Assembly (NCBI GenBank): GCA_900544395.1
Contig: UQVC01000007.1
Span: forward strand, 1-64,000
Source of the DNA: an uncultured Ruminococcus sp.
GTDB lineage: Bacteria > Bacillota > Clostridia > Lachnospirales > Lachnospiraceae
Direction: 5' to 3'
Length of the DNA stretch: 64,000 nt
Shown piece by piece: positions 34,998 through 44,261 of this stretch (within the stretch, counting starts at the first letter, position 1; every line of letters begins with the position of its first letter). Under the pieces are notes generated by a model that saw only the letters and a list, made by a program, of their open reading frames with translations, was not told where the DNA came from and ran no database searches. The position numbers were made by a program, and so were the translations under genes.

Positions 34998-35432
34998 ATG
35001 ACACTTACAACAAAACTGATTTTTATCGCAGCACTGATCTTAAGCATTATCATTCCGTTCGGATATTATCTGATCGGCGAAAAGAACCGCAAAAAATACA
35101 AACGTGCCATCGGAACCAATGTCTTTTTCTTCTTCGGCGCATTTGTGATCGCTTCGATCATGATGTTTGCCGGACCGGAAGCACAGGCTGCTGACCCGGC
35201 TGCCGCTTCTTCTGCTTTGTCCACCGGACTTGGCTATCTGGCTGCCGCTTTAGTTACCGGACTTTCCTGTATCGGCGGCGGTATTGCCGTTGCAAGCGCA
35301 GCCTCCGCTGCTTTAGGCGCAATCAGCGAAGACTCCAGCGTACTCGGTAAATCTCTGATTTTCGTAGGTCTTGCGGAAGGTGTGTGTCTGTACGGACTGA
35401 TCATCTCCTTCATGATCCTTGGTAAACTTTAA
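34998..35432 (+). CDS. ntpK: V/A-type ATPase proteolipid subunit K (c ring)
   Basis: A 144-residue membrane protein with four hydrophobic segments (about 5-27, 41-60, 74-105, 116-142). The second hairpin carries the classic Gly/Ala-rich helix (GGGIAVASAASAALGAISED) and the ion-binding Glu in FVGLAEGVCLYGLI; the first hairpin lacks an equivalent acid. The ring would thus carry one carboxylate per four helices, as in E. hirae NtpK. Whether Na+ or H+ is moved cannot be settled by eye. AAAGGAGG precedes the start. Confidence 0.93.
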   Translation: MTLTTKLIFIAALILSIIIPFGYYLIGEKNRKKYKRAIGTNVFFFFGAFVIASIMMFAGPEAQAADPAAASSALSTGLGYLAAALVTGLSCIGGGIAVASAASAALGAISEDSSVLGKSLIFVGLAEGVCLYGLIISFMILGKL

Positions 35433-35433
35433 G

Positions 35434-35742
35434 ATGAAAATGTTTCTCATCAGTGATAATGTCGATACTTATACAGGAATGCGCCTTGCAGGGGTAGACG
35501 GAGTGGTCGTGCATGAACGAAAGGAACTGCGGGAACAACTGGAGAGAGTTCTCCAGGATAAAACCATCGGGATTGTACTTCTGACAGAAAAATTCGGCCA
35601 GGAATTTCCAGATATCCTGGATGAATTCCGTCTGGAGCGGAAACTTCCCCTGCTCATTGAAATCCCGGACCGCCACGGAACGGGACGAAAAAAGGACTTT
35701 ATCACATCCTATATTACCGAAGCCATCGGACTGAAATTATAA
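35434..35742 (+). CDS. ntpG: V/A-type ATPase subunit F (NtpG-like)
   Basis: A 102-residue Rossmann-like protein of the ATP-synt_F family, which binds the central shaft subunit D. The start MKMFLISDNVDTYTGMRLAG and the mid segment GIVLLTEKFGQEFP are typical. It begins one base after the subunit K stop, so translation is probably coupled; the site before it is poor. Confidence 0.9.
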   Translation: MKMFLISDNVDTYTGMRLAGVDGVVVHERKELREQLERVLQDKTIGIVLLTEKFGQEFPDILDEFRLERKLPLLIEIPDRHGTGRKKDFITSYITEAIGLKL

Positions 35743-35771
35743 GGCAAAAATTTTCAAAGGAGGAGATCCTT

Positions 35772-36359
35772 TTGACTTTAGAAGAAAAAATCACCCATCT
35801 GCGCACCACTTCCATGGAGGAAGCAAGAGCCGAGAGTAATGCCATCATCGACTCCTATCGTGACGCACTGGAAAAAGTGTTTGAAGACCATAAAATAGAA
35901 GCAAAACGACAGATGCAGACCCGCATCAAAGCGGAAACGGTCAATGCCAGACAGCAGAAAAACCAGGCAATGGCACGTGCCCAGCTGGATTTAAAACGCC
36001 GGCAGGGACGGATCCAGCAGGAATTAAAAGACAAGATTTTTGAAGAGGCCTGCACACTGGTCCAGGATTATATGAAGACAGAAGCGTATGATGATTTTCT
36101 GCTTCGCTGTATCCATAATGCCATCACATTTGCAAACGGTGAAGAGATGACCATTTATCTGAATCCATCGGATGAGGAAAAGCGTTCTTCCCTGGAAGAT
36201 GCCAGCGGCATCCATCTGACCATCAGCGCAGAAGATTTCATCGGCGGCATCCGGGCAGTCATCCGCAGCCGCAATATTCTGATCGATCATTCTTTTAAGA
36301 CCGCACTGCGCAACGAATACGACAAATTCTTATTCTCAGGAGGTGACAGCATTGTTTAA
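35772..36359 (+). CDS. ntpE: V/A-type ATPase subunit E
   Basis: A 195-residue peripheral stalk subunit. The N-terminal half is a long charged helix (IDSYRDALEKVFEDHKIEAK and onward) that pairs with subunit G/H; the C-terminal half is the compact head (FIGGIRAVIRSRNILIDHSF) that binds the catalytic subunits. AAAGGAGGAG lies just upstream. The 3' end overlaps the start of subunit A by eight bases. Confidence 0.92.
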   Translation: MTLEEKITHLRTTSMEEARAESNAIIDSYRDALEKVFEDHKIEAKRQMQTRIKAETVNARQQKNQAMARAQLDLKRRQGRIQQELKDKIFEEACTLVQDYMKTEAYDDFLLRCIHNAITFANGEEMTIYLNPSDEEKRSSLEDASGIHLTISAEDFIGGIRAVIRSRNILIDHSFKTALRNEYDKFLFSGGDSIV

Positions 36360-38118
36360 GACTGGAAGAATTTATGGGATCAACGGGCCTGTCATCTATT
36401 TGAAAGGCAATACCGGATTCAGTATGTCTGAAATGGTATATGTTGGCCGGGAAAAACTGGTGGGCGAAGTCATTGCACTGGACAAAGACATGACGACCAT
36501 TCAGGTATACGAAGAAACCACAGGACTTCGTCCGGGGGAGGAAGTCATTGCCACCGGAAGTCCGGTATCGGTGACTCTGGCTCCGGGAATTTTAAATAAT
36601 ATCTTTGACGGAATTGAACGGCCGCTGGAGCGGATCGCAGAATCCGGCGGCGCCTTTATCACCCGCGGTGTTTCCGTGGACTCTCTGGACAGAGAGAAAA
36701 AATGGAAGACTCACATGACCGTGTCTGCAGGAGACTATCTCCACGGCGGAGATATTTTCGCGGAAGTCCCGGAAACCCATGCGATCACACACAAATGTAT
36801 GGTTCCTCCCGATCTGGAAGGAACCGTTGTCCAGATCGTACCGGATGGTGACTATACCATCGAAGAGCCACTGATCACACTGGAACTTTCCAGCGGGGAG
36901 CAAAAAGCCCTGCCTATGGCACAGCGCTGGCCCATCCGGACTGCACGTCCGACCAGCCATCGTTTTCCGGCTTCCATTCCGCTTGTCACCGGACAGAGGA
37001 TCATCGACACCATGTTCCCGATTGCAAAAGGCGGAACTGCGGCGATCCCGGGCGGATTTGGAACCGGAAAGACCATGACCCAGCATCAGATCGCCAAATG
37101 GTCCGATGCCGATATCATCATTTACATCGGCTGCGGCGAACGTGGAAATGAAATGACACAGGTTCTGGAAGAGTTCAGCGAACTGATCGATCCAAAAACC
37201 GGCAACCCTCTGATGGACCGCACCACTTTGATCGCCAATACCTCCAACATGCCCGTTGCTGCCCGTGAAGCCAGCATTTACACCGGACTGACTCTGGCAG
37301 AATACTATCGGGATATGGGATACGATGTTGCCATCATGGCAGACTCTACTTCCCGTTGGGCAGAAGCTCTGCGTGAGCTGTCCGGCCGTCTGGAGGAGAT
37401 GCCCGCCGAAGAAGGATTCCCGGCATATCTGGCATCCCGCCTGTCCGGATTTTACGAGCGCGCCGGCATGATGCACAATTTAAACGGCACTGACGGTTCT
37501 GTCACCATCATCGGAGCGGTGTCCCCTCAGGGCGGTGATTTCTCCGAGCCTGTCACACAGAACACCAAACGATTCGTGCGCTGCTTCTGGGGACTGGACA
37601 AAAGTCTCGCCTATGCAAGACACTTCCCTGCCATCCACTGGCTCACCAGCTACAGCGAATATTTGAACGACCTCTCGCCCTGGTATCAGGACAACGTGTC
37701 GCCGAAATTTGTAGACTACAGAAACCGCCTCATGGCGCTGCTGAATCAGGAGAGCAGCCTTCTGGAGATCGTCAAACTGATCGGAAGCGACGTGCTGCCG
37801 GATGACCAGAAACTGATCCTGGAAATCGCCAGAGTCATCCGTCTGGGATTTTTGCAGCAAAATGCATTCCACAAGGACGATACCTGCGTATCCATGGAAA
37901 AGCAGTTTAAAATGATGGACACGATTTTGTATCTTTATAAACAGGCCCGTGCACTGGTCACCATGGGACACCCCATGTCGGTCCTCAAATCAGAAAACAT
38001 CTTTGACCGTGTCATCGCGATCAAATATGATGTGCCGAATGACCGTCTGGAGCTGTTTGCCCAGTATCACCGGGATATTGACGCATTTTACCAGCATGTA
38101 CTGGAAAAGAACGCATAA
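36352..38118 (+). CDS. ntpA: V/A-type ATPase catalytic subunit A
   Basis: A 588-residue nucleotide-hydrolysing subunit. The N-terminal beta barrel starts FKTGRIYGINGPVIYLKG, the A-specific bulge lies at about 115-190, and the nucleotide domain holds a P-loop GGFGTGKTMTQH (the family norm is GPFGAGKT), the GER motif CGERGNEMTQVL and the Walker B region VAIMADSTSRWAEALRE. A TTG start at 36352 is chosen because GGAGG lies nine bases before it; the upstream GTG is on top of that site. All catalytic motifs are intact despite the P-loop variation. Confidence 0.95.
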   Translation: MFKTGRIYGINGPVIYLKGNTGFSMSEMVYVGREKLVGEVIALDKDMTTIQVYEETTGLRPGEEVIATGSPVSVTLAPGILNNIFDGIERPLERIAESGGAFITRGVSVDSLDREKKWKTHMTVSAGDYLHGGDIFAEVPETHAITHKCMVPPDLEGTVVQIVPDGDYTIEEPLITLELSSGEQKALPMAQRWPIRTARPTSHRFPASIPLVTGQRIIDTMFPIAKGGTAAIPGGFGTGKTMTQHQIAKWSDADIIIYIGCGERGNEMTQVLEEFSELIDPKTGNPLMDRTTLIANTSNMPVAAREASIYTGLTLAEYYRDMGYDVAIMADSTSRWAEALRELSGRLEEMPAEEGFPAYLASRLSGFYERAGMMHNLNGTDGSVTIIGAVSPQGGDFSEPVTQNTKRFVRCFWGLDKSLAYARHFPAIHWLTSYSEYLNDLSPWYQDNVSPKFVDYRNRLMALLNQESSLLEIVKLIGSDVLPDDQKLILEIARVIRLGFLQQNAFHKDDTCVSMEKQFKMMDTILYLYKQARALVTMGHPMSVLKSENIFDRVIAIKYDVPNDRLELFAQYHRDIDAFYQHVLEKNA

Positions 38119-38133
38119 GGAGGGTATTTACTC

Positions 38134-39567
38134 ATGTCAATTGAATATTTAGGACTCAGCAGTATCAATGGCCCTCTGATCGCACTGGAGGGCGTACAGG
38201 GAGCTTTCTTTGACGAGATCGTAGAATTTGTCGTAAACGGCTCCGAACGCAAAATCGGACGCATTATCGAGTTATATGAAGACAAGGCAGTCATCCAGGT
38301 CTTTGAAGGCTCTGAAAGCATGTCTTTGAAAAATACACACACCAGACTGACCGGACATCCTATGGAAATCGCACTTTCCCCGGATATGCTGGGGCGTACC
38401 TTTAACGGCATCGGGCAGCCCATCGATGATCTGGGCCCCCTCGTTTCCAAATTAAAGCGGGACGTCAACGGACTTCCCCTCAACCCGGTCATGCGGGAAT
38501 ATCCACGAAATTATATCCGCACCGGGATTTCCGCCATCGACGGACTGACCACCTTGATCCGCGGACAGAAGCTTCCGATCTTTTCCGGAAACGGTCTGCC
38601 TCATGACCAGCTGGCGGCACAGATTGTAAAGCAGGCTTCTCTTGGAGATGACTCAGACGAAGAATTTGCCATTGTATTTGCCGCCATGGGTGTCAAACAC
38701 GACGTTGCCGACTTCTTCCGCAGAACATTCGAAGAAAGCGGCGTTGCCGACCATGTTGCCATGTTCTTAAACCTGGCAAATGATCCGGTGGTAGAACGTC
38801 TGATCACGCCGAAAGTCGCGCTGACTGTGGCAGAATACCTGGCATTTGAGCAGAATATGCACATTCTGGTCATCCTGACCGATATGACGTCTTTTGCAGA
38901 AGCCATGCGTGAGGTTTCCTCTTCCAAGGGTGAGATCCCAAGCCGAAAAGGATTCCCGGGATATCTGTACAGTGAATTGGCTGCCATCTATGAGAGAGCC
39001 GGCATTGTACAGGGTGTCAACGGTTCCGTGACACAGCTTCCGATCCTGACCATGCCAAACGACGACATCACTCACCCGATCCCTGACCTGACCGGATATA
39101 TCACTGAGGGACAGATCGTGCTGGACCGCACCTTAAACGGCCAGTCCATCTATCCGCCGATCAGCATCCTGCCGTCCCTTTCCCGTCTGATGAAAGACGG
39201 AATCGGAGCCGGATATACAAGAGAAGATCATCAGGATCTGGCGAACCAGCTGTTCTCCGCTTATGCCAAAGTAGGAGATGCAAGAAACCTGGCCTCTGTC
39301 ATCGGAGAAGACGAACTCTCCCCGATCGACAAACAATATCTGGCATTTGGAAAAGAATTTGAAGAAAAATATATCGGACAGGGGCCGGAGGAAAACCGTA
39401 CCATGGAAGAAACTTTAAACCTCGGCTGGGAGCTTCTGGGACGTCTGCCGAAAGAAGAACTGGATCGTGTAGATACCAAGATTCTGGACAAATATTATCA
39501 TCCAACGGTTTACGATGACAGCACGACTGCCACATCCAGCCCCGGCTCCATCGCAAATCAGAACTAA
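38134..39567 (+). CDS. ntpB: V/A-type ATPase regulatory subunit B
   Basis: A 477-residue non-catalytic nucleotide-binding partner of subunit A. It starts SIEYLGLSSINGPLIALEG and has PIFSGNGLPHDQLAAQI in place of a true P-loop, then FVAMGV-like strand IVFAAMGVKHDVADFF and the conserved ILVILTDMTSFAEAMREVS. AAGGAGGG lies seven bases before the ATG and 15 bases separate it from subunit A. The C-terminal tail is Ser/Thr-rich and probably disordered. Confidence 0.96.
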   Translation: MSIEYLGLSSINGPLIALEGVQGAFFDEIVEFVVNGSERKIGRIIELYEDKAVIQVFEGSESMSLKNTHTRLTGHPMEIALSPDMLGRTFNGIGQPIDDLGPLVSKLKRDVNGLPLNPVMREYPRNYIRTGISAIDGLTTLIRGQKLPIFSGNGLPHDQLAAQIVKQASLGDDSDEEFAIVFAAMGVKHDVADFFRRTFEESGVADHVAMFLNLANDPVVERLITPKVALTVAEYLAFEQNMHILVILTDMTSFAEAMREVSSSKGEIPSRKGFPGYLYSELAAIYERAGIVQGVNGSVTQLPILTMPNDDITHPIPDLTGYITEGQIVLDRTLNGQSIYPPISILPSLSRLMKDGIGAGYTREDHQDLANQLFSAYAKVGDARNLASVIGEDELSPIDKQYLAFGKEFEEKYIGQGPEENRTMEETLNLGWELLGRLPKEELDRVDTKILDKYYHPTVYDDSTTATSSPGSIANQN

Positions 39568-39579
39568 AGGAGGGATTTT

Positions 39580-40209
39580 ATGGATCCGCGTACGTTTCCT
39601 ACCAAAGGGAATCTCATGCTTGCCAAAAATTCCCTCACCCTTGCAAAACAGGGCTATGAACTGATGGATAAAAAACGGAACATCCTGATCCGGGAGCTGA
39701 TGGATCTGATCGATGAAGCACGGGATATCCAGGACGAGATCGACAGCACCTTTACCTATGCGTACCAGTGCCTGCAGCGTGCCAATATCGAACACGGGAT
39801 CAATATGGTATCTCAGATTGCCTATACGGTTCCGATTGAAAATTCCATCACCATCCAGACCAGAAGCATCATGGGAACCGAGATTCCCCATGTAAAATAC
39901 ACACCCACTGTACCTGCTCCGACCTATGCATTCAGCACCACCAGAGAAAGCGTAGATCTGGCTGCAGATGCCTTCCGAAAAGTGAAAGATCTGACCGTAA
40001 AGCTTTCCATGGTGGAAAATGCAGCGTATCGCCTGGCTACGAATATCAAAAAGACGCAGAAACGGGCCAATGCACTGCAGAATATCACCATTCCGATGTA
40101 TACGGAACTGGTCTACAATATCACCAACGCGCTGGAAGAAAAGGAGCGGGAAGAATTTACGCGCCTGAAAGTCATCAAGAGGATGAAGCAGAAAAAATCA
40201 GGCGGATGA
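39580..40209 (+). CDS. ntpD: V/A-type ATPase subunit D (central shaft)
   Basis: A 209-residue, mainly helical shaft subunit made of two long antiparallel coiled-coil helices (about 10-75 and 125-200) around a short hinge. The start FPTKGNLMLAKNSLTLAKQG and the late TQKRANALQNITIPMY segment are the family signature. It is the last gene of the operon; a strong terminator follows. Confidence 0.95.
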   Translation: MDPRTFPTKGNLMLAKNSLTLAKQGYELMDKKRNILIRELMDLIDEARDIQDEIDSTFTYAYQCLQRANIEHGINMVSQIAYTVPIENSITIQTRSIMGTEIPHVKYTPTVPAPTYAFSTTRESVDLAADAFRKVKDLTVKLSMVENAAYRLATNIKKTQKRANALQNITIPMYTELVYNITNALEEKEREEFTRLKVIKRMKQKKSGG

Positions 40210-40220
40210 TATGGACAGTA

Positions 40221-40270
40221 AAAAGAACCAGAACAACCCATATAACAAGACGAGTTGTTCTGGTTCTTTT
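40221..40270. terminator. Bidirectional terminator, V-ATPase operon and isomerase gene
   Basis: A perfect 17-base stem, AAAAGAACCAGAACAAC (40221-40237) with its complement at 40254-40270, flanked by A and T runs usable on both strands. Confidence 0.85.
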
Positions 40271-40346
40271 ATTGCTTTAGTAGCTTTACTGTGGCATACT
40301 CCCTGATATTTTACAAGATATATTAAGTTTTCTAACAATACTTCCC

Positions 40347-41735
40347 TTAAATATCTTCTTCATAAATCTTCAGTCCCAAATAGTTTGCTACTTCTTTGAA
40401 TTCTTCACGATAATCTCCATATACTGTTACTCTATGCCAACTAAATAATTCATTATGCCAATTTTGCATAATTCGTTTACTATCCTTCACTTTACAAACT
40501 AATTTTGTCCGACAACCACATTCATGGTCAACGTTTCCAGCACTGATTCCTGAATGTATACTCATTGCTCTTCCCGATGCACTTACTTTGATTGTTGTAA
40601 GAGGATAACCTACTGGCAAAATCACCTGAACTGCTGCACTTTCATGGTCTTCTCCATGTGTACGAATTCGATACGGGCTCCTACTTGTTTCTGCTCCAAA
40701 CGGTTTACACGATGCAACACAATGCGCATATACAATTTGGTTACTTTCTGTATCCACAAATGGATCTGATACAAATCCTGGACGTCCCGAAACGTGATGA
40801 ATAATCAAGCTTGTGATACAAGAATCCAAGTCTGATTCACACACTCCAATTTGACCATTATTGTTCATTTCAAACCAACTCATGCATGGATAAACCCCCA
40901 TATCATACGCAAAGAACAAAAGAATACAATCTATGCTGACTACATCTGCCCCAGTTTCTTCTTTTGCCTTGCAAAGTCCTAGATGCATTCTTGCACTTGC
41001 CAGTAAATCTTCATAAGTAGGCTCCACTACTGTTTCAGCTTCCCTTTTCCATTTCTCCGCAAAAGCCTTTACTTCATCCTCATCGACATTTTTCTGATAT
41101 TCTTCAAGATCACTCAATGTTTTGGTAATAACTTCTATTCCAAATACTTTCTGCACTTGCTCTACAACATGATCAAACCCTTTTCTACCTGCTTTATAAC
41201 GTTTCATAGTGCTTCCTGTTCCTATAGAACGTATCAATTCTTTTTCTTTTTCTGAAGACATTTTATCAAAATTTTTAAACACAAGAATTTTACTGTTTTT
41301 TACTTTTGGCACTGCTAAATAAGTGCTTATCCTATGCAATAATGCTCTTGTATCCTGAGTTCCCACTACTTCTAAAGGATAATGATTTTCTTGAATTAAA
41401 TTTGCAACACGGATTGCATCCCCAGATCCGCCATATGGATCATCAATAATTAATCCATGTTTTAACATACTTGCCATGCGTTGTGCAAGAGCTGTTCCAT
41501 GTGCCAATAATACCATTATAAATCCATCATACTCAGTTAATTCTTTTAATTCTTCGTCTGTTGATAACGCATTTCTTTCTACGAAACAAAATTCAAATTC
41601 TTCTCCATAGTTCTTTAAAAATAACTCTGAATAGTACCGTTTACGTTCTTCATAATCTTGTCCAATGCCTGGCCAACTCAATCCTGTAGCTTCTTTTTCC
41701 GCAAAACAACAACAAATTTTCATTTTTCTTTTCAT
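40347..41735 (-). CDS. L-fucose/D-arabinose isomerase-family protein
   Basis: A 462-residue protein of the fucose/arabinose isomerase superfamily. The N-terminal Rossmann-type half has LLAHGTALAQRMA and VVGTQDTRALLHRI; the middle contains GADVVSIDCILLFF, where metal-binding acids of the family lie; the C-terminal beta domain holds SGISAGNVDHECGCRTKLVCKV, including a His and Cys cluster of possible metal-binding use. It would convert an aldose to the ketose. It is the last gene of a ribose-type operon (28 bases after rbsA), so the transported sugar is probably an aldopentose or deoxyhexose rather than ribose. Start ATG has AGGAGTG upstream. Confidence 0.75.
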   Translation of the reverse strand: MKRKMKICCCFAEKEATGLSWPGIGQDYEERKRYYSELFLKNYGEEFEFCFVERNALSTDEELKELTEYDGFIMVLLAHGTALAQRMASMLKHGLIIDDPYGGSGDAIRVANLIQENHYPLEVVGTQDTRALLHRISTYLAVPKVKNSKILVFKNFDKMSSEKEKELIRSIGTGSTMKRYKAGRKGFDHVVEQVQKVFGIEVITKTLSDLEEYQKNVDEDEVKAFAEKWKREAETVVEPTYEDLLASARMHLGLCKAKEETGADVVSIDCILLFFAYDMGVYPCMSWFEMNNNGQIGVCESDLDSCITSLIIHHVSGRPGFVSDPFVDTESNQIVYAHCVASCKPFGAETSRSPYRIRTHGEDHESAAVQVILPVGYPLTTIKVSASGRAMSIHSGISAGNVDHECGCRTKLVCKVKDSKRIMQNWHNELFSWHRVTVYGDYREEFKEVANYLGLKIYEEDI

Positions 41736-41762
41736 ACTGATGTCACTCCTATTCTATATTTT

Positions 41763-43250
41763 TTATACTGCTGCCGCATATTTCATAATCAGTTCTTCCG
41801 TACATTCCTCTTTTGCCAACTCTCCAGTCATTCTTCCCTCATGCATTACTAAAATGCGATCACATAATGCAAGGAGTTCTGGCAATTCTGATGATACCAT
41901 CACAATACCAATACCTTTAGACGCAATATCTTTCAATAAATTATAAATATCAGCCTTTGCTCCCACATCAATTCCTCTGGTTGGCTCATCACACAAAAGA
42001 ATCTCCGGATTATTCCCTATCCATTTTGCAATTACAGCCTTTTGTTGATTTCCACCACTTAGAGTCAATATCGTATCATCTGGCTTTCCAATTTTAATGG
42101 AATACTCTTGAATCATATGTTCCATCAACTTGTCTGATTTTTTCTTACTCAAAAATCCTTTTACAGATATTTTATCCAACAATGTCAGTTGCGCATTTTC
42201 TTTAATAGACATTGTCGTAACCAACCCATCATCTCGCCTATTTTCTGGTATCATACTGATATGATAACTTATAGCTTCTTGTGGATTTCGGATTTTAACT
42301 TTCTTTCCCTTTATATAAATCTCACCTTTGTCCAGCTTTTCTGCTCCAAAAATAGAAGATAATACTTCTGTTCTCCCGGCTCCTACAAATCCTGCCAATC
42401 CCAAAATTTCACCTTTTTTCAAATCAAAGCTGATATTCTGAAACTTCTTTCCACTTGAAAGATTCTTCACAGACATTAATATCTCATTTTGTACAGAACT
42501 ACTCTTCCAGGCAGACTTATCTATTTTTCTTCCAACCATCATAGAAATAATCTGATCGACTGTAACATCTTTCACATTTTTTGTAGCTACAAATTTTCCA
42601 TCTTTAAACACTGTTAATCGATCACCTAGTTCCATCACTTCTTCTAATCTATGACTAACATATAAAACTGTAGTTTGTTTTTCCTGAATCAAATTTCGTA
42701 TTACTTCAAACATAACAGCTCTTTGATTATTTGTCAGCGCAGCTGTAGGCTCATCTAAAATTAATATTTGTGGCTCTGCATATAAGGCTTTTGCAATTTG
42801 TACCATGGATTGTTCTGCAATACTCAAATTACCCAAAATATCTGTAGGCTTCGCTTTTAATTGAAATTTTTTTAACAATTCTTTTGCTTTCTCATTCATA
42901 TATTGTTCATTCAAAAAAATCCCTTTGTTAGCTTCTGGCGAGCCCAAAAAAATATTATGTGCGATACTCATATTTAGACAAAGAGGCACTTCTTGATGTA
43001 CAATTGCAATTCCCAATTTTTCTGATTTATTTACACTGTTAATTTTTTCTTCTTTACCATTAATCAAAATAGTTCCTTCCGTCGGCTCAAAAATACCTCC
43101 ACATAAATTAATCAGTGTACTCTTCCCTGCTCCATTTTCTCCACAAAGACAATGCACTTCACCCTTATTTACCTGAAATGAAACCTTATTCAGTGCAATA
43201 GTTCCGCCAAATTGTTTGGTAATATTTCTGAATTCTATGATTGGTACCAT
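41763..43250 (-). CDS. rbsA: Sugar ABC transporter ATP-binding protein (RbsA-like, CUT2)
   Basis: A 495-residue double ATPase. The first half has Walker A GENGAGKSTLI, signature LSIAEQSMVQIA and Walker B ILDEPTAAL; the second has degenerate Walker A GFVGAGRTEVL, signature LSGGNQQKAVIAKW and CDEPTRGID. The degenerate second site is normal for RbsA-type proteins. It powers the permease encoded four bases upstream. Confidence 0.93.
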   Translation of the reverse strand: MVPIIEFRNITKQFGGTIALNKVSFQVNKGEVHCLCGENGAGKSTLINLCGGIFEPTEGTILINGKEEKINSVNKSEKLGIAIVHQEVPLCLNMSIAHNIFLGSPEANKGIFLNEQYMNEKAKELLKKFQLKAKPTDILGNLSIAEQSMVQIAKALYAEPQILILDEPTAALTNNQRAVMFEVIRNLIQEKQTTVLYVSHRLEEVMELGDRLTVFKDGKFVATKNVKDVTVDQIISMMVGRKIDKSAWKSSSVQNEILMSVKNLSSGKKFQNISFDLKKGEILGLAGFVGAGRTEVLSSIFGAEKLDKGEIYIKGKKVKIRNPQEAISYHISMIPENRRDDGLVTTMSIKENAQLTLLDKISVKGFLSKKKSDKLMEHMIQEYSIKIGKPDDTILTLSGGNQQKAVIAKWIGNNPEILLCDEPTRGIDVGAKADIYNLLKDIASKGIGIVMVSSELPELLALCDRILVMHEGRMTGELAKEECTEELIMKYAAAV

Positions 43251-43254
43251 GTAA

Positions 43255-44229
43255 TCATTCCTTTCCCTCTTTTCGATGGATTAATGTATCTACTAAAACG
43301 GCTAAAATAACCACTACTCCTATAAAACCATCTTGCCAAAAAACAGGAACATTTAATAATACCATCCCATTTTTTACAATTCCCATAATAACTACACCAA
43401 TCAGACTTCCAATAATGGTTCCTCTTCCACCATTTAGCGCTGCTCCTCCAAGAATAACCGCTGCAATTGCATCCATTTCACGTCCTTCTCCACTAGTTGT
43501 AGTTACAGAATTCAGATAGGCTAGAGCAATAACAGATGCCACAGCACAACAAGCTCCCTGGATAACAAATGCTATAAGCCTTGTATTTTTTGTATTAATT
43601 CCTGATAATCTTGCAGCTCTCTCATTTCCACCTGTAGCATATACTCGATTTCCATATACTGTTTTTTTCAATATGATATGTGCAATAATAAACAAGAACA
43701 ACATCACAAAAATCTGAATTGGTATTCCTTTGATTTTTCCTCCTAATTTCCACACCCAACTATTTGTTGCCGACTCCGGAAATACGCTGACACTTGTTCC
43801 TCCACTAATTGCATACGCGATACTTCTATATATTTTCATTGTTCCTAAAGTCACAATGAATGCTGGAATCCCAATTCTTGTAGTTAACAAACCATTGATG
43901 AATCCTAAACCAACTCCTACTAAAATAATTGCTAAGAATGCCAAAGTGGGGTTGCATATTTCATTTTTAAATAAAATGCCTCCTATCATTGCACATACAG
44001 CAAAAATAGAGCCGATTGATAAATCCAAGTCACCATTTACAATTAAGAATGTCATCCCTATTGCCATAATTCCAATTTCAACACATTGACGTATTACATT
44101 GACGATATTAGTTGTTGATAAAAAAACTGGAGAAGCAATACTCATGATAATTATTATTAAAAATAAAACTACCAAAACACCAAATTCTCTAGTAGATGCG
44201 ATTTTTAATTTTTTTCTCTCTTTTTTCAT
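43255..44229 (-). CDS. rbsC: Sugar ABC transporter permease (RbsC-like, CUT2)
   Basis: A 324-residue membrane protein with about nine to ten helices. Family signatures seen: GMTFLIVNGDLDLSIGSIFA, FINGLLTTRIGIPAFIVTLGTM, and YATGGNERAARLSGINTKN, the ATPase-contact loop. The GGRGTIIGS segment near the end is also typical. It lies between the binding protein and ATPase genes. Confidence 0.94.
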   Translation of the reverse strand: MKKERKKLKIASTREFGVLVVLFLIIIIMSIASPVFLSTTNIVNVIRQCVEIGIMAIGMTFLIVNGDLDLSIGSIFAVCAMIGGILFKNEICNPTLAFLAIILVGVGLGFINGLLTTRIGIPAFIVTLGTMKIYRSIAYAISGGTSVSVFPESATNSWVWKLGGKIKGIPIQIFVMLFLFIIAHIILKKTVYGNRVYATGGNERAARLSGINTKNTRLIAFVIQGACCAVASVIALAYLNSVTTTSGEGREMDAIAAVILGGAALNGGRGTIIGSLIGVVIMGIVKNGMVLLNVPVFWQDGFIGVVVILAVLVDTLIHRKEGKE

Positions 44230-44261
44230 TTACACCTAACCAACTTTCTTTTCTATTCCTG

